Source: Monocercomonoides exilis
Taxonomy: Eukaryota; Preaxostyla; Oxymonadida; Polymastigidae
NCBI GenBank assembly: GCA_001643675.2
Contig: LSRY02000049.1
Span: 186,001-250,000 of the forward strand
Direction of reading: 5' to 3'
DNA: 64,000 nt
Below the pieces are notes generated by a model, which had not been told where the DNA came from, did not search any database, and saw only the letters and a list, made by a program, of their open reading frames with translations. Position numbers and translations under genes: made by a program. Below, piece after piece: positions 35,263 to 45,223 of this stretch (position 1 is the stretch's first letter; each line of letters opens with the position of its first letter).

Positions 35263-38200
35263 ATGATAGAATCTATAAAACATTTTGTGGAAGAAATTGA
35301 AAATGAGGTCGTACACTTTACGCAGCTTGACGATATACTAAAACATTCGATTGTACTCTCCTCAATCAACCAAAAAGCAACTTATACAGATACTGAAAAA
35401 CGCCGTGAGCGTGCTATGCGAAATATTGTGGAAAATAGTTCGAATGAAAGCTCTTTTTGTTGTGTTTCTTCAAAGCAAATAGAAAATGAAAATTTTACAA
35501 ATCCAATACATAAAACAGAAGTTTTGGCAACAAAAGACGAAGAAGAAGATATCCTGTCTACAATTTTAGATTGTACTAATTCAATTTCCACTCTTACTAT
35601 CGCTCCAAAGCATGAAAAGTCAGAATCGAATAAGTCCATTCATGAATCAAATTTTCAGGAACAACAATATAAAGTGCTTTCGCAATGCCAACAAGATGCG
35701 GAGAGTGGACTTTCACTTTTTCAAAGTTCAACTCCTCAAGAAGCATTTGTTAGTTCATTCTTATCTTCGACGTATAAATCTTTTCCTTTTTCAACTGTTT
35801 TGCCAGATTACTCTTCGTATTTTTCTGAATCCAACATTGAATCATCATCAAGCAAATTCTCTGTTCCTCCTCAAATTGAAACTTCATTAAATTCTTCGGA
35901 ACAACAACAAATCTCATTTATAAAGGAAAACGATCCTTTTTCTCACTTAGCATCACTTCTTCATCCAACTCCAATTGTGTTATCTTCGTCCGAAGAAAAT
36001 ACGCAAGCTACAGTAGACGCGCTAAAAAGCGGTAAACAATCTTGTGACACTTGCGAGCCAAAAAGTGATTCTTCTTTATCAAAAACTACTTCTTCTATAT
36101 CAAAAAGTTCACTTTTGTTTGAGCGGTTGAAAATTGAAGCAGTTGTATTCGTTTTAATTGCATTGCAACAACAAGAATCATGGAATTTAAAGAAGCAATC
36201 TTCTTCGTCATCAGCTTCAGCCTCTTCTAGTGAAGATTTCTTATTGAAATTGGCATCACTTCGAGATCTTGTTGTTCGTTTTTGCTGTATTCGTGGAATT
36301 GTGATGGCTCATGAATTGATAAAAGAGAATGAAAATGCTTCAAGTTCAAGTTCTTCACCGTCATGTTCAAGCTCTGAAGCATCACCTGCAGCATCAAATG
36401 ATTTGTTCAATCCTCAGAAACATCCTGACTTGTTCCAAAAAGTGTCTCAGTGGATGGATCTTTTGTATTTGCGCTATGTTCCTCGGTCTGTTCTTCCGCG
36501 TCCGTTTTCGGCTATTGACTTCAACCAGCTAAGAAAGATTGATGAGCAGAAGAGGCAGTGGTTTCAGGCAAAAGTGGAGGAAGGAGACGAGTTTGCAGTA
36601 CTGTCTGATAAGCGGATTCCGGAATGGGCAAAGATGAAGTTTCAGAAAATGGCCGAAAAGAAGAGGGAAATGGACGAGCTGAAGAAAGAAAGAGACGAAA
36701 GAGAACTGCACAAACATAATGCTTCCACGCAAAAAGCGAAAAGTTCAAATTCAAAACATAAAAATGCTTCGGATAAATCAAAAAATTCAATGAAAGAATC
36801 CCAGTCAAAAATGATGAAAGTGTTTAATTCAATTAAATCTACACTTTCGTTCTCTCAGCAGCCAAAAACAGTGCAGCATTCATATTTGAACATGATCTCA
36901 AGTTCAAATGCATTTTTAGACGCAAAGGGCAGTCCTTCTCATCCATCTGCTGATTCCATTTCACAAAACTCTGAAGCTTTAGCTTTAACTCATTCTTCAA
37001 GTTCTGATTTATCTTCTTCTTCAGTAACTTCATCGTCTTCTCCCTCAATTCCACCATTTCATTTCTTGAACCAATCGCTTCCTCCAAATGCTTTCCTTTT
37101 CCAGCCGCCTTTTGATAGCCCTATTGTCGAATTGTCAAATATTCCTCTTACAAAAAGGAAGATGCAATGTCTGATTGAAGGAGAATGGCTGAATGACGAA
37201 GTCATCAACTTTACGATTGAATTGATGAAGCGGAGGATGGTGCGAACAATACATGCACACGGTTCAGCCGAAGAAAAACAGCGTCTGAAGATCAGCGGAG
37301 TGGATGTGGAAATGAGGGAAGAGAAAAACGGAGCAGAAATTGAGAAAAGAAAGGCTATGGGAGAACCAGGATATGAGGAATGGGATGTAGAAAAGGACTT
37401 GCTGAGTTGTGGATCGTCAGGATGGAATCCAGAAAATTGTTGTCAAATTTCGCTTTCTCTTCATAAGGAAGAGCCTGTCGCTCTTCAGTCGTATGATGAA
37501 TCTTCTACAAAAACAGCAGAACTGCCAAGTCTTGATTCTTTGTGGAGTTCAAAGGAAGAATTCTTACAAGATCCGATCACCAAAATTCTAAAAGTTAATC
37601 CGTTTGAAATGTACAGATCAACAGTGTATTCTTTAGACACTCCAACAGCCTTATCTCAGTCATCGCCTGTTGTTGCTTCTTCTCCATCTGCAGCTAAATT
37701 CTCACAGTTTCCTCATTTCATCACTCCTTTTTGGAGGGACACTTCACTTCCTCTTTGTTACGCAACAAACACTTTCTTCTATGGAAAAGTAAGTGAAGGA
37801 GGTGTTGGATACAACTACGATATGGTCAAAAGATGGACAAGAAGGCGAAAAGCATTTGTTTTCTATGAAAGAGAAGTACTGATAAATAACTCATCTTTCA
37901 TTTCAAAAATATCATTATCATCATCTTCTTCTTCTTCTTCCATTTCACATTCAAATGTCCCAAACAAAATCAAATTACTTCTTCCTTTGTTCGACAAAAT
38001 TGTCGTTCCTATTCATCGCTTTTCTCACTGGACTTTGTGTGTGATAAATTTGAGGCTGCGACGCTTTGAATATTATGATTCTCTCAAAGGATCTGGAGAG
38101 AATGTTGTTGCGACACTGCGGAGGTGGGTAAAGGATGAGATTAACGACAAGGGAATTAAAATATGGAGGCTGCAGGAATCCTCAGCAGCTTCATTGTCGG

Positions 38201-38472
38201 GTGCTGGAAAAGGAGGAAGTGATGTGCGTGTTGAAGAGGAGATGTCTCGGGAAGAGAAAGAGGCATATGCAGCAGAAATTGAAAGGTGGCCGTTATATCG
38301 ACCTGCGCAGATGCCTGTACAAGAGAATGGATGTGATTGCGGAATGTTTATGTTGTTAAGCTGTGATTGCGTTATGAGAAACTCTTCACTCAACTTCAGC
38401 CAATCGGCAATCAATTACGTAAGAAATTCGCTTGTTGAAGTGCTTCGCAATTCAGGAGGAGACGGTTTCTGA
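35263..38472 (+). CDS. ULP1/SENP-type SUMO-specific cysteine protease
   Basis: Starts at the first ATG of the frame (35263) and runs 1069 aa. C48-family proteases mature SUMO and remove it from targets, often at the nuclear pore or in the nucleoplasm. The long N-terminal part is Ser-rich with a charged coiled segment near 36540-36720. The catalytic domain starts with PLTKRKMQCLIEGEWLNDEV at about 37140. It has the triad His922 in RFSHWTLCVINL (38026-38028), Asp939 in YYDSL (38077-38079) and Cys1026 in ENGCDCGMF (38338-38340), with the oxyanion Gln in PVQENG. A long insertion (about 37240-37720) separates the first helix from LPLCYATNTFFYGKV, and a Ser/Glu insertion precedes the Cys motif. The SENP1/2/Ulp1 class is favoured over the SENP6/7 or Ulp2 class by motif spacing. 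Confidence 0.92.
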   Translation: MIESIKHFVEEIENEVVHFTQLDDILKHSIVLSSINQKATYTDTEKRRERAMRNIVENSSNESSFCCVSSKQIENENFTNPIHKTEVLATKDEEEDILSTILDCTNSISTLTIAPKHEKSESNKSIHESNFQEQQYKVLSQCQQDAESGLSLFQSSTPQEAFVSSFLSSTYKSFPFSTVLPDYSSYFSESNIESSSSKFSVPPQIETSLNSSEQQQISFIKENDPFSHLASLLHPTPIVLSSSEENTQATVDALKSGKQSCDTCEPKSDSSLSKTTSSISKSSLLFERLKIEAVVFVLIALQQQESWNLKKQSSSSSASASSSEDFLLKLASLRDLVVRFCCIRGIVMAHELIKENENASSSSSSPSCSSSEASPAASNDLFNPQKHPDLFQKVSQWMDLLYLRYVPRSVLPRPFSAIDFNQLRKIDEQKRQWFQAKVEEGDEFAVLSDKRIPEWAKMKFQKMAEKKREMDELKKERDERELHKHNASTQKAKSSNSKHKNASDKSKNSMKESQSKMMKVFNSIKSTLSFSQQPKTVQHSYLNMISSSNAFLDAKGSPSHPSADSISQNSEALALTHSSSSDLSSSSVTSSSSPSIPPFHFLNQSLPPNAFLFQPPFDSPIVELSNIPLTKRKMQCLIEGEWLNDEVINFTIELMKRRMVRTIHAHGSAEEKQRLKISGVDVEMREEKNGAEIEKRKAMGEPGYEEWDVEKDLLSCGSSGWNPENCCQISLSLHKEEPVALQSYDESSTKTAELPSLDSLWSSKEEFLQDPITKILKVNPFEMYRSTVYSLDTPTALSQSSPVVASSPSAAKFSQFPHFITPFWRDTSLPLCYATNTFFYGKVSEGGVGYNYDMVKRWTRRRKAFVFYEREVLINNSSFISKISLSSSSSSSSISHSNVPNKIKLLLPLFDKIVVPIHRFSHWTLCVINLRLRRFEYYDSLKGSGENVVATLRRWVKDEINDKGIKIWRLQESSAASLSGAGKGGSDVRVEEEMSREEKEAYAAEIERWPLYRPAQMPVQENGCDCGMFMLLSCDCVMRNSSLNFSQSAINYVRNSLVEVLRNSGGDGF

Positions 38473-39548
38473 AAAGTTGCTGTTTTAAATGCATTTCATT
38501 TTCATTTCATTTTTCATGAAAGACTTTTTTGTTTATATTCCTTCCTAACGATGAATACAATGCAAAATAATATTTTTTCTGTCACGGTTATTTCAACGGG
38601 ATTGAAGCTAAAAAACCATTACTCATGACAAATCAAATTTGAACAAAATATGTGTGTGAATAATTACCAAGAATACAAATGATATTCTCAATAACATCCT
38701 TAAATGAAAACTGAACATTTCATGAACAAAATTATTATACCATAACAAAAAACCTACGAGAAATTAATAACGACTTTTTCTGCTTTATTTTTTCACAAGT
38801 TTGGGGTGAAATGTGTGTTAAATTTCGAAATCATATTTTTATCTAAAAAAAAAATAGCAATTTGAGAATTAGCATCGAATATTCATAAAATATTCATAAC
38901 TAAATAATTACACAAAAAAGAATAATCCAACCTTGTATTCATCTTCAAAATTGATTTTGATAACAATTGGCAATATCAAATAAAATTTATTAAAATTTTT
39001 TAGTCGAAAACACAACACTTTTTCATTATTAACACCCCGGATAAGGTTTTAATTTCAAAAATTATCACCCATGCATTGATAACAAATACGAAATGAAAAA
39101 AAGCATGAACTCTCAAAAGGAATGAACCTCACAATTTTTTTCTTTATGTTTGACTTATTATTTCGGTTGTTTGATGGAATGTTGAATAATCTATTTCCAA
39201 TTAATTTTTAAGGATCTACACAAAGATGTGTTTATTAATGGAATAGTCGAAAATGTTAATATACTGGGACAGATAAATTGGAACTTATTTTATCAATTTT
39301 TACTGAAATTTTATCAAATTTCACCATAGTGCAAATATTCTCACATCGCACAGGTTTTAATGCTCAAATTTTCAAATTAAAAAAAAAATGATGAATTAAA
39401 TTTGAAAAAATGACCGATCATGGTCAAATTGACTTTTATTCAAAATTTTTCATTAGCAACTTTTCAAAAAGAATAACTCAGATTGATAATTTGACGTGTT
39501 CTTTTTCACACTGTCAAACAATTCAAATTGAACAATAAAGATGAAATT

Positions 39549-39890
39549 CGGAAAAATTCGGACTTTTAAGCACTTTTGCAAAAGACATAAAAATGTTTTG
39601 TTTTTCTCACATATTTTATGTAACTTTTTCATTTTTGAAGTTCAAATGAATTTTTTTTCCGTGAGCATACATTAAGGATATTATTCTGTAATGTTTTGTA
39701 GCATTGAATAAATTCAAAAAAATTATCCTTTTTTTAAAAATTTTATGATTACACACACAGTTAATTAATGGGACAATTATATTCTATCATAAAGTTTGAA
39801 GTTTCACATTCTATTCCAAATGAAGGAAAATACGGACTTTCAAGCTTTTTTTGCACAAAGCATTAAAAAATTGTTTCATTTATAACATTT
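39549..39890. repeat. Diverged direct repeat, period about 275 bp
   Basis: The segment beginning GGAAAAATTCGGACTTTTAA (about 39550) recurs as GGAAAATACGGACTTTCAAG (about 39824). Both are followed by an imperfectly matching TTTTGCAxAAxxCAT stretch. A TTTGA(A/C)GT...TTTCACA element precedes each. It could be the remains of a tandem array or a transposable element. Confidence 0.4.
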
Positions 39891-40621
39891 TTAAACTTTA
39901 TCAGATTTCAAGTAAATTAGATTATTAAATCTTAAAGCAAACATCATTGGCATAATAACATTATGTTTTGTGACCTCACATGTATTTCAAAAGATGAACC
40001 CATTATTTTAAAATTTTTTGATCACAAAAAGATCATCTTTGGTGCATAATTTTTCAATGAAAATGCCTGAAGCCATATATATTGTCCCAAATGTTGAATG
40101 AACAATTTCATTATTTTGAGTTCAATGTGAAGTTCTCATCATCTGAGGATAATTAAAACTTTTGAATTCAAATTAATATGTGCGTCTCTTTTTTTTGAAA
40201 ATTTCATGTGAAATTTTCTAACAAAAAATTTTGTAATCAAATATCTTTTCCCACTCTCGAAATTTCTTAAAAGAAAAAATAATAAAAAACAAATAACTTT
40301 GATATGCATTAAATGCAAATATCTTGAAATTGAATAAGTTGAAAATAAAACAAAATGAAAATTTCTTATTGTTATTCCGACGAAAATAGTTTCAAATATG
40401 ACTCTTCGAGGAAAATATTTCACGTTATGTTATTTTCATTTCTCCTTTGTTTTTTCTTTTCTTTTCTTTTATTTCATTTTTAACATTTTTATAAAACTAT
40501 TATTTTTTTATTTTGCGAAAAAATCTTTTCGAAATTTCCGTTTTATTATAAATTTCATAAACTACAAAATAAAACGAAATAAACAGAGTGATTATCAAAT
40601 TAACAAATCGTATTATAATTA

Positions 40622-40813
40622 TTATTGGTGGGGCAAATACTGAATGATTTCAAGTTTTGTGTTGATTCGATGAAATATTCTTCTCAAAAGAGATCTTTCC
40701 ATTGCTTTAGAATAAAAATCATTAATTGACAAAATGCATATAAACTGGGCAATAATATAAATAAAAACGATAAATGAAATATAAATTGACAGTTCGTTTT
40801 TTCCTATATCCAT
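40622..40813 (-). CDS. Possible small single-pass membrane protein
   Basis: A 63-aa frame from ATG 40813 begins MDIGKNELSI, has one hydrophobic helix (YISFIVFIYIIAQFICILSI) and a basic segment, ERSLLRRIFHRI. It lies head-to-head with TTC8 and only 32 bp separate the two start codons. Composition after the helix looks more protein-like than the surrounding AT-rich frames. I recognise no family. It could be chance, or the first exon of a small ER protein using the GTATTT near 40642 as a donor. Confidence 0.25.
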   Translation of the reverse strand: MDIGKNELSIYISFIVFIYIIAQFICILSINDFYSKAMERSLLRRIFHRINTKLEIIQYLPHQ

Positions 40814-40845
40814 ATTAATTATTATATAGTGAAAGATCAATAAAA

Positions 40846-42841
40846 ATGGATCCTCTTTGGCTGGCTTTATCTTACCTTCAAAGAAGAAAATTCGATCAAT
40901 GTTTAAAATTATGTGTACAGATGCTTACTAAGAACCCACTGGACCAGGTGAATTTAATTTAGTTGTTATTATTTGAATTTTTGAAACGGCTTCTTCTTTT
41001 TGTTTAATAAAGGCCGCATGGTTTTTGAAAGTTCGTTGCTTAACTGAAAAGAATTACATTGATGACACAGAACTTGAAGAACAAGCGATTGGAGATATCC
41101 TTATGGATAGTAATGCAACCGCAGACAATCCAAGGTTTTATTCATATCCATTTTTCTATTTAAAATATGTTTTTTTTCGTATTTTTTTGTACGATGAATT
41201 TAGACCCGGAACATCACTATCAAAGCCAAAGACTGCACGCCCAGGAACTTCTTCATTTGGTGGAGCACGTCCAATGTCATCAACTGGACGTCCAATAACT
41301 GGATTTGCTCGTCCAGGTACTCAATCAATTCGCCCAACCACTGGGGCAACTTCAGTTGGTTCGTTACAGCGAATTTTAACAGCATCTCGAGGATCAACTG
41401 CTCGTCCAACAACGGCTCAAGGACGGTTTGAATACTTTGTGAAAGATTTATACACATAAAATTATTTCCATATCAAAATTTCAATTGCAACATCTTTCAA
41501 TTATTTTTAATATTTTTATATAGTCTTGTTCGTCTTGCAACAGCCTCCATTCAATCGCTTCCCCCAGATGCAAATATTGATGTTTCTCGTCTTGATTTAA
41601 AGAAATATAGTCGACGTCCAGCTTTAGCAAAGGCTCTTTGCGATTATCTGCTATTTGTTGATCAAAATCCTCGTCAGGCTTTGTCTTTATGCTCGATGGT
41701 ATTAGAAGATGAGGATTCAGCTCGAGATGGTAGCATTGGAAGTGGAAACGCTTCAGCTTCAAGTGCTAGTTCATCTTCTGTTGATTCTGAACGAGAACGA
41801 ATGTTGGAAGCAAAAAGAGATGTACAAAAGGATTGGTGGTGGTGGGAGCGAATGGGGAAAAGCTTCTATCGAATGGGGCTTTTACGAGAAGCCGAGCAGC
41901 GCCTCAAAACGTCTTTACAGAAACAGGAAATGCTGCTTCCTTATTTAGAACTGGGGAAAGTTTATATTCGATTGGATGACCCAAAATCTGCTCTTGATGT
42001 TTATGAATGTGGTGAAAATGTCTGCCCATCCAATCCAATGTTGATATGCGCCTCTGCTCGTATCTATGACGAAATGGGCGATTCTGATAAGGCGAAGGAC
42101 AAATATTGCGAAGTGCTCGCAGTGGATGCATCAAATGTTGAAGCCATTGCATCTTTGGGAGCCTTCTATTTCTATGATGGGAAGCCCGAATTGGCTATGC
42201 GTTTTTACAAGCGGCTGCTTCATCTGTCAACCACAGCTGCAACTGATGGAGATGCGAATGCTGACGATGAAGATGAACTGCCGAACTATGGTTCATCAAC
42301 TTCTACTGAGGACCACAACCTGAAGAAAGGCGCTGTCTCCTCTCCATCAATTGCACTGGCTGCATCGTGTGAAATGTGGAACAACATTGCCCTGTGCTGC
42401 ATGGAAACTGGGCAGATCGATCTTGTTTTGCCAAACTTCAGCCGAGCTCTGCAACACGCAACAGAGTCTGCGCAGACAAGCGATATATGGCACAACATCG
42501 CATTGTTCTACGTGAAAATGGGAGATTTGACACTCGCATACCAAGCATTCCGAATCTCAGCTGCTGCAAATCCAGACAATGCCGAGTCTTTGAATGCATT
42601 GGGAGTGCTGGATATGCGTCGTGGTAATCTGGATTCAGCGAAAGTATTCCTGGCTTCAGCAAGAGAAAAGCAGCCGTTTATGCACGAACCGTGCTTCAAC
42701 GGTGCACTGCTTGCTAGAAGGATGGGGGATATTGAAGAAGCGAGTAAACTGATCAAAAAAGCGAAAGAGCTTTCAGGCGGAGCAATCTCAGATATTGATG
42801 AAATCCAGGCAGAAATCGATAAAGAACTGATGTGCATTTGA
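40846..42841 (+). CDS. BBS8/TTC8: Bardet-Biedl syndrome 8 protein / tetratricopeptide repeat protein 8, 4 exons
   Basis: Exons 40846-40947, 41013-41134, 41204-41425 and 41524-42841 give 587 aa, with all junctions in frame. TTC8 is a TPR subunit of the BBSome, the coat complex that moves membrane proteins in and out of cilia and flagella. The N-terminus LSYLQRRKFDQCLKLC matches the TTC8 start, followed by AAWFLKVRCLTE. The hallmark RPGT/RPIT repeat region is present (RPGTSLSKPKTARPGTSSF, GRPITGFARPGTQSIRPTTG), then RLVRLATASI, KKYSRRPALAKALCDYL and DWWWWERMGKSFYRMGL. About eight TPR motifs follow, including GKVYIRLDDPKSALDVYECG, NVEAIASLGAFYFYDGKPEL and NAESLNALGVLDMRRGNLDS. An acidic insertion near 42250-42280 is lineage-specific. 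Converges with ALG2. Confidence 0.95.
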
Positions 42842-43191
42842 AACATTTCACAGAATTTCTCCATAACCTTCTTTTTTAACAATTTTATCTGAATTAACTT
42901 TCATTTAATATTTGTACTATCATTTAGATAAATTTTTGACTCCTTCAATTTTCACTTTCTGTTTAAAAGTATTTTTCATTTTTCACCTCGTCTTCTAATT
43001 CTTCAGCACTTCATAAGATAAATGTGAACATTATGAAATATATCAACATTTTTTTCAACATTTATAAAGAAAAACAAAGTTATAAAACGCAATTTGGAAA
43101 TGAAAGAGATACAAAAGTAATTTTAAAAAAATTGCCTTAAACAATTTTTCGCTTTGAATAAAAAACATTAAAACAAGAAGAATTGAATCAA
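42842..43191. other. Convergent spacer between TTC8 and ALG2
   Basis: About 350 bp of AT-rich DNA holding the two 3' ends. No gene is seen. Confidence 0.6.
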
Positions 43192-44888
43192 TCACTCTCT
43201 TTTTGAAGAGTGCTTTGTGCTATTTTGTTGCTTATCTTTCTTGCTTGATTCTCCTTGTTTACTTCTTTTGCCTGCTAATTTCTCAATTTCGATGTTGATT
43301 TTATCTCCGAACTGCTGTAAAGAGAAAAGAGTCTTTGCTCTTTCGATTCCTCTTTCTCCCATTTCTAACAGTTCGTTCGGATCCTTTGCTGCTAAAGCAA
43401 CCATCCATCCTGCAAACTCCTGAGGATTTGACTGGCATAAATATCCTGTCTTCCCGTTATCAATCGATTCTTTGGGGCCTCCAGAATCAACAGCAATGAC
43501 AGGCAAGCCAAACGACATTGCTTCAACTCTGAAAAAAATAAAATATTCAATAAAACATACAAACCAAACGTAAGACAAAAAAAGTTGAAATCGTTAGGGA
43601 CCGAAAGAAACATTTAAAATTTTACACTTGAAGAAAAAATAATACAAACGGAACAATCCCGAAATGCTCATTGGTTGGAGTGTAAAGAAGGCACCCTGCA
43701 TTTCCCAACAGCTCCTCTTTTTGCTCGTTGCTGAAAGAAGTCAAAAACAACACGCGACCTTCGGCCTCAAGTTGTGCAGCTTCTTTTTTGAGTGCCTTCA
43801 AACAGGCTGCATTGTCAACGTTTTTGGGGTCGTAACCTCCAGCAAGAATCAGAATTGACCTGCGGTGGAATCCTGGTGCCATAAACTCGCCCGCCTTGTA
43901 AGCATCAAGTGCAAGCTTGATGTTCTTTTTGGTCTCAAAACGGTTGATGGATAGAAATACAAATGGTGGCTGACTATCCATCATATCTTCATTTTTGGTT
44001 GATGAGGAAGAGGATGATGCAGAGGGGGAGCTAGAAGCACCAAGAATGGCATTTTTAATATTCTCTGGTAGAGCTGTAATCTTTCCTTTCCTCCTATCTT
44101 TTAAGAAGTTTTGGCCTGAAGACGTATTTACTGGAGGATATAAAACCAATGGACTTGAAGTGAATGCAGGAAACGCTTCTTTGAATCGAGATTGAGTAAA
44201 ACAACTGTTCACTGCCACTCCATCAGCCATGTTCATTGTCCAAACTTCCAAATGATCTATCACATATCTATAAGCTTTTTTAAGAATATTATTGCTTGGT
44301 TTGCTTTGAAGGCTATCTGGAAAGTGACAGTAGAAGAAGATCTATAAATTTTCAACAAAAAATTGTGAATTTATTCTCAAAAAACACATCAAAAAATACC
44401 GGTTTTCGAAGTAATTTTAATATTGGAATGCAGATGGACACTTGATCACATATTATCACATCAATTTTTTGTCGTGTGAACAGCGTCTCAATACAAAGAA
44501 GCAACGAAACATAAATCATCCTAAAAATGCTAAGAAATGCATGAAATTTTCCGAAAATGGTCTTTGGAATCCAATGTCCTCTTCTTTTCACATTGATTGT
44601 TCCTTGAACATCAGGTTTATTTTTGAAAATATGAGTAAAAATATAAAAATGAAAAGAAACCATCTATTGTCTCAGCAAAGCAATTATTCCGATTATGATA
44701 ACCCACATAAAAAGTGCATCGATGCTTATGACGTTGAAGTCCAAGCGCTATGTCCAGCATTAATCTTTCGGCTCCTCCTGAAATATTTCATTTCTGTTAT
44801 TTTTTGACAAGTAAAGAAACTCTTGTTGCAAACCTATTATCATTTCTGGATGCACAAGCACCACATTTAAAGATGACTTATCAGACAT
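43192..44888 (-). CDS. ALG2: ALG2, GDP-Man:Man(1)GlcNAc(2)-PP-dolichol mannosyltransferase, 5 exons
   Basis: Exons 44834-44888, 44661-44777, 44400-44602, 43650-44341 and 43192-43528 join into 467 aa with every phase restored. ALG2 adds the second and third mannoses to the dolichol-linked N-glycan precursor on the cytosolic face of the ER. Visible motifs in order: VVLVHPEMIIGGAERLMLDI (donor-binding GGAER), RRGHWIPKTIFGKFHAFLS, DVIICDQVSICIPILKLLRK, FYCHFPDSL, VNSCFTQSRFKEAF, LSINRFETKKNIKLALDAY, ILAGGYD, and the GT4 signature EHFGIVPVEAMSFGLPVIAV with DSGGPKESI. The two Glu of the EX7E motif lie there. A Ser-rich insertion sits near 44000-44040 and the C-terminus is Lys/Ser-rich. Introns are 56, 58, 58 and 121 bp. 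Confidence 0.95.
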
Positions 44889-45223
44889 ACTCCAATTAAA
44901 CTTATTAAATCTTCGAGATGAAAAACAAAAGAAAAAAAAAAATAATATGTCTCAAAAAATGTTTTCGAATGATGAATTTGTTCACTTTTTAATTTAAAGG
45001 TATATATTTATATAAAAAAATTTGTTGTCCCTAAATGATAATTTTTCAGAATGTTCTGTTAAAAGACTTTGTGTAAAGATTACAATGAAGAATGTCGAAG
45101 AAAACATGATAAAAGTTTGTGCAAATGCATTAAATTATTGATATATCTATTTTGAAAATAATATAAATTGTGATAAATTGAATAATTTTTATATTTTATG
45201 AGAATTGCTTCGAAAATAATGAA
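44889..45223. other. Divergent intergenic region between ALG2 and copy D
   Basis: About 335 bp of AT-rich DNA between two 5' ends, presumably both promoters. No gene is seen. Confidence 0.55.

Larger units (their letters stand above)
38473..40845. other. Gene-poor AT-rich region with degraded repeats
   Basis: About 2.4 kb without a convincing gene. Short frames at 40139-40423 (minus) and 40398-40643 (plus) overlap each other and consist of Phe/Ile/Lys-biased sequence. A diverged direct repeat is visible near 39549-39640 and 39823-39890. This is the largest gap in the window and separates the SUMO protease from TTC8. Confidence 0.65.

Noticed and set aside
40139-40643. Two overlapping 81-94-aa frames on opposite strands
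   Set aside because: Phe/Ile/Lys-biased, overlapping, and in a region of decayed repeats; no family resemblance.
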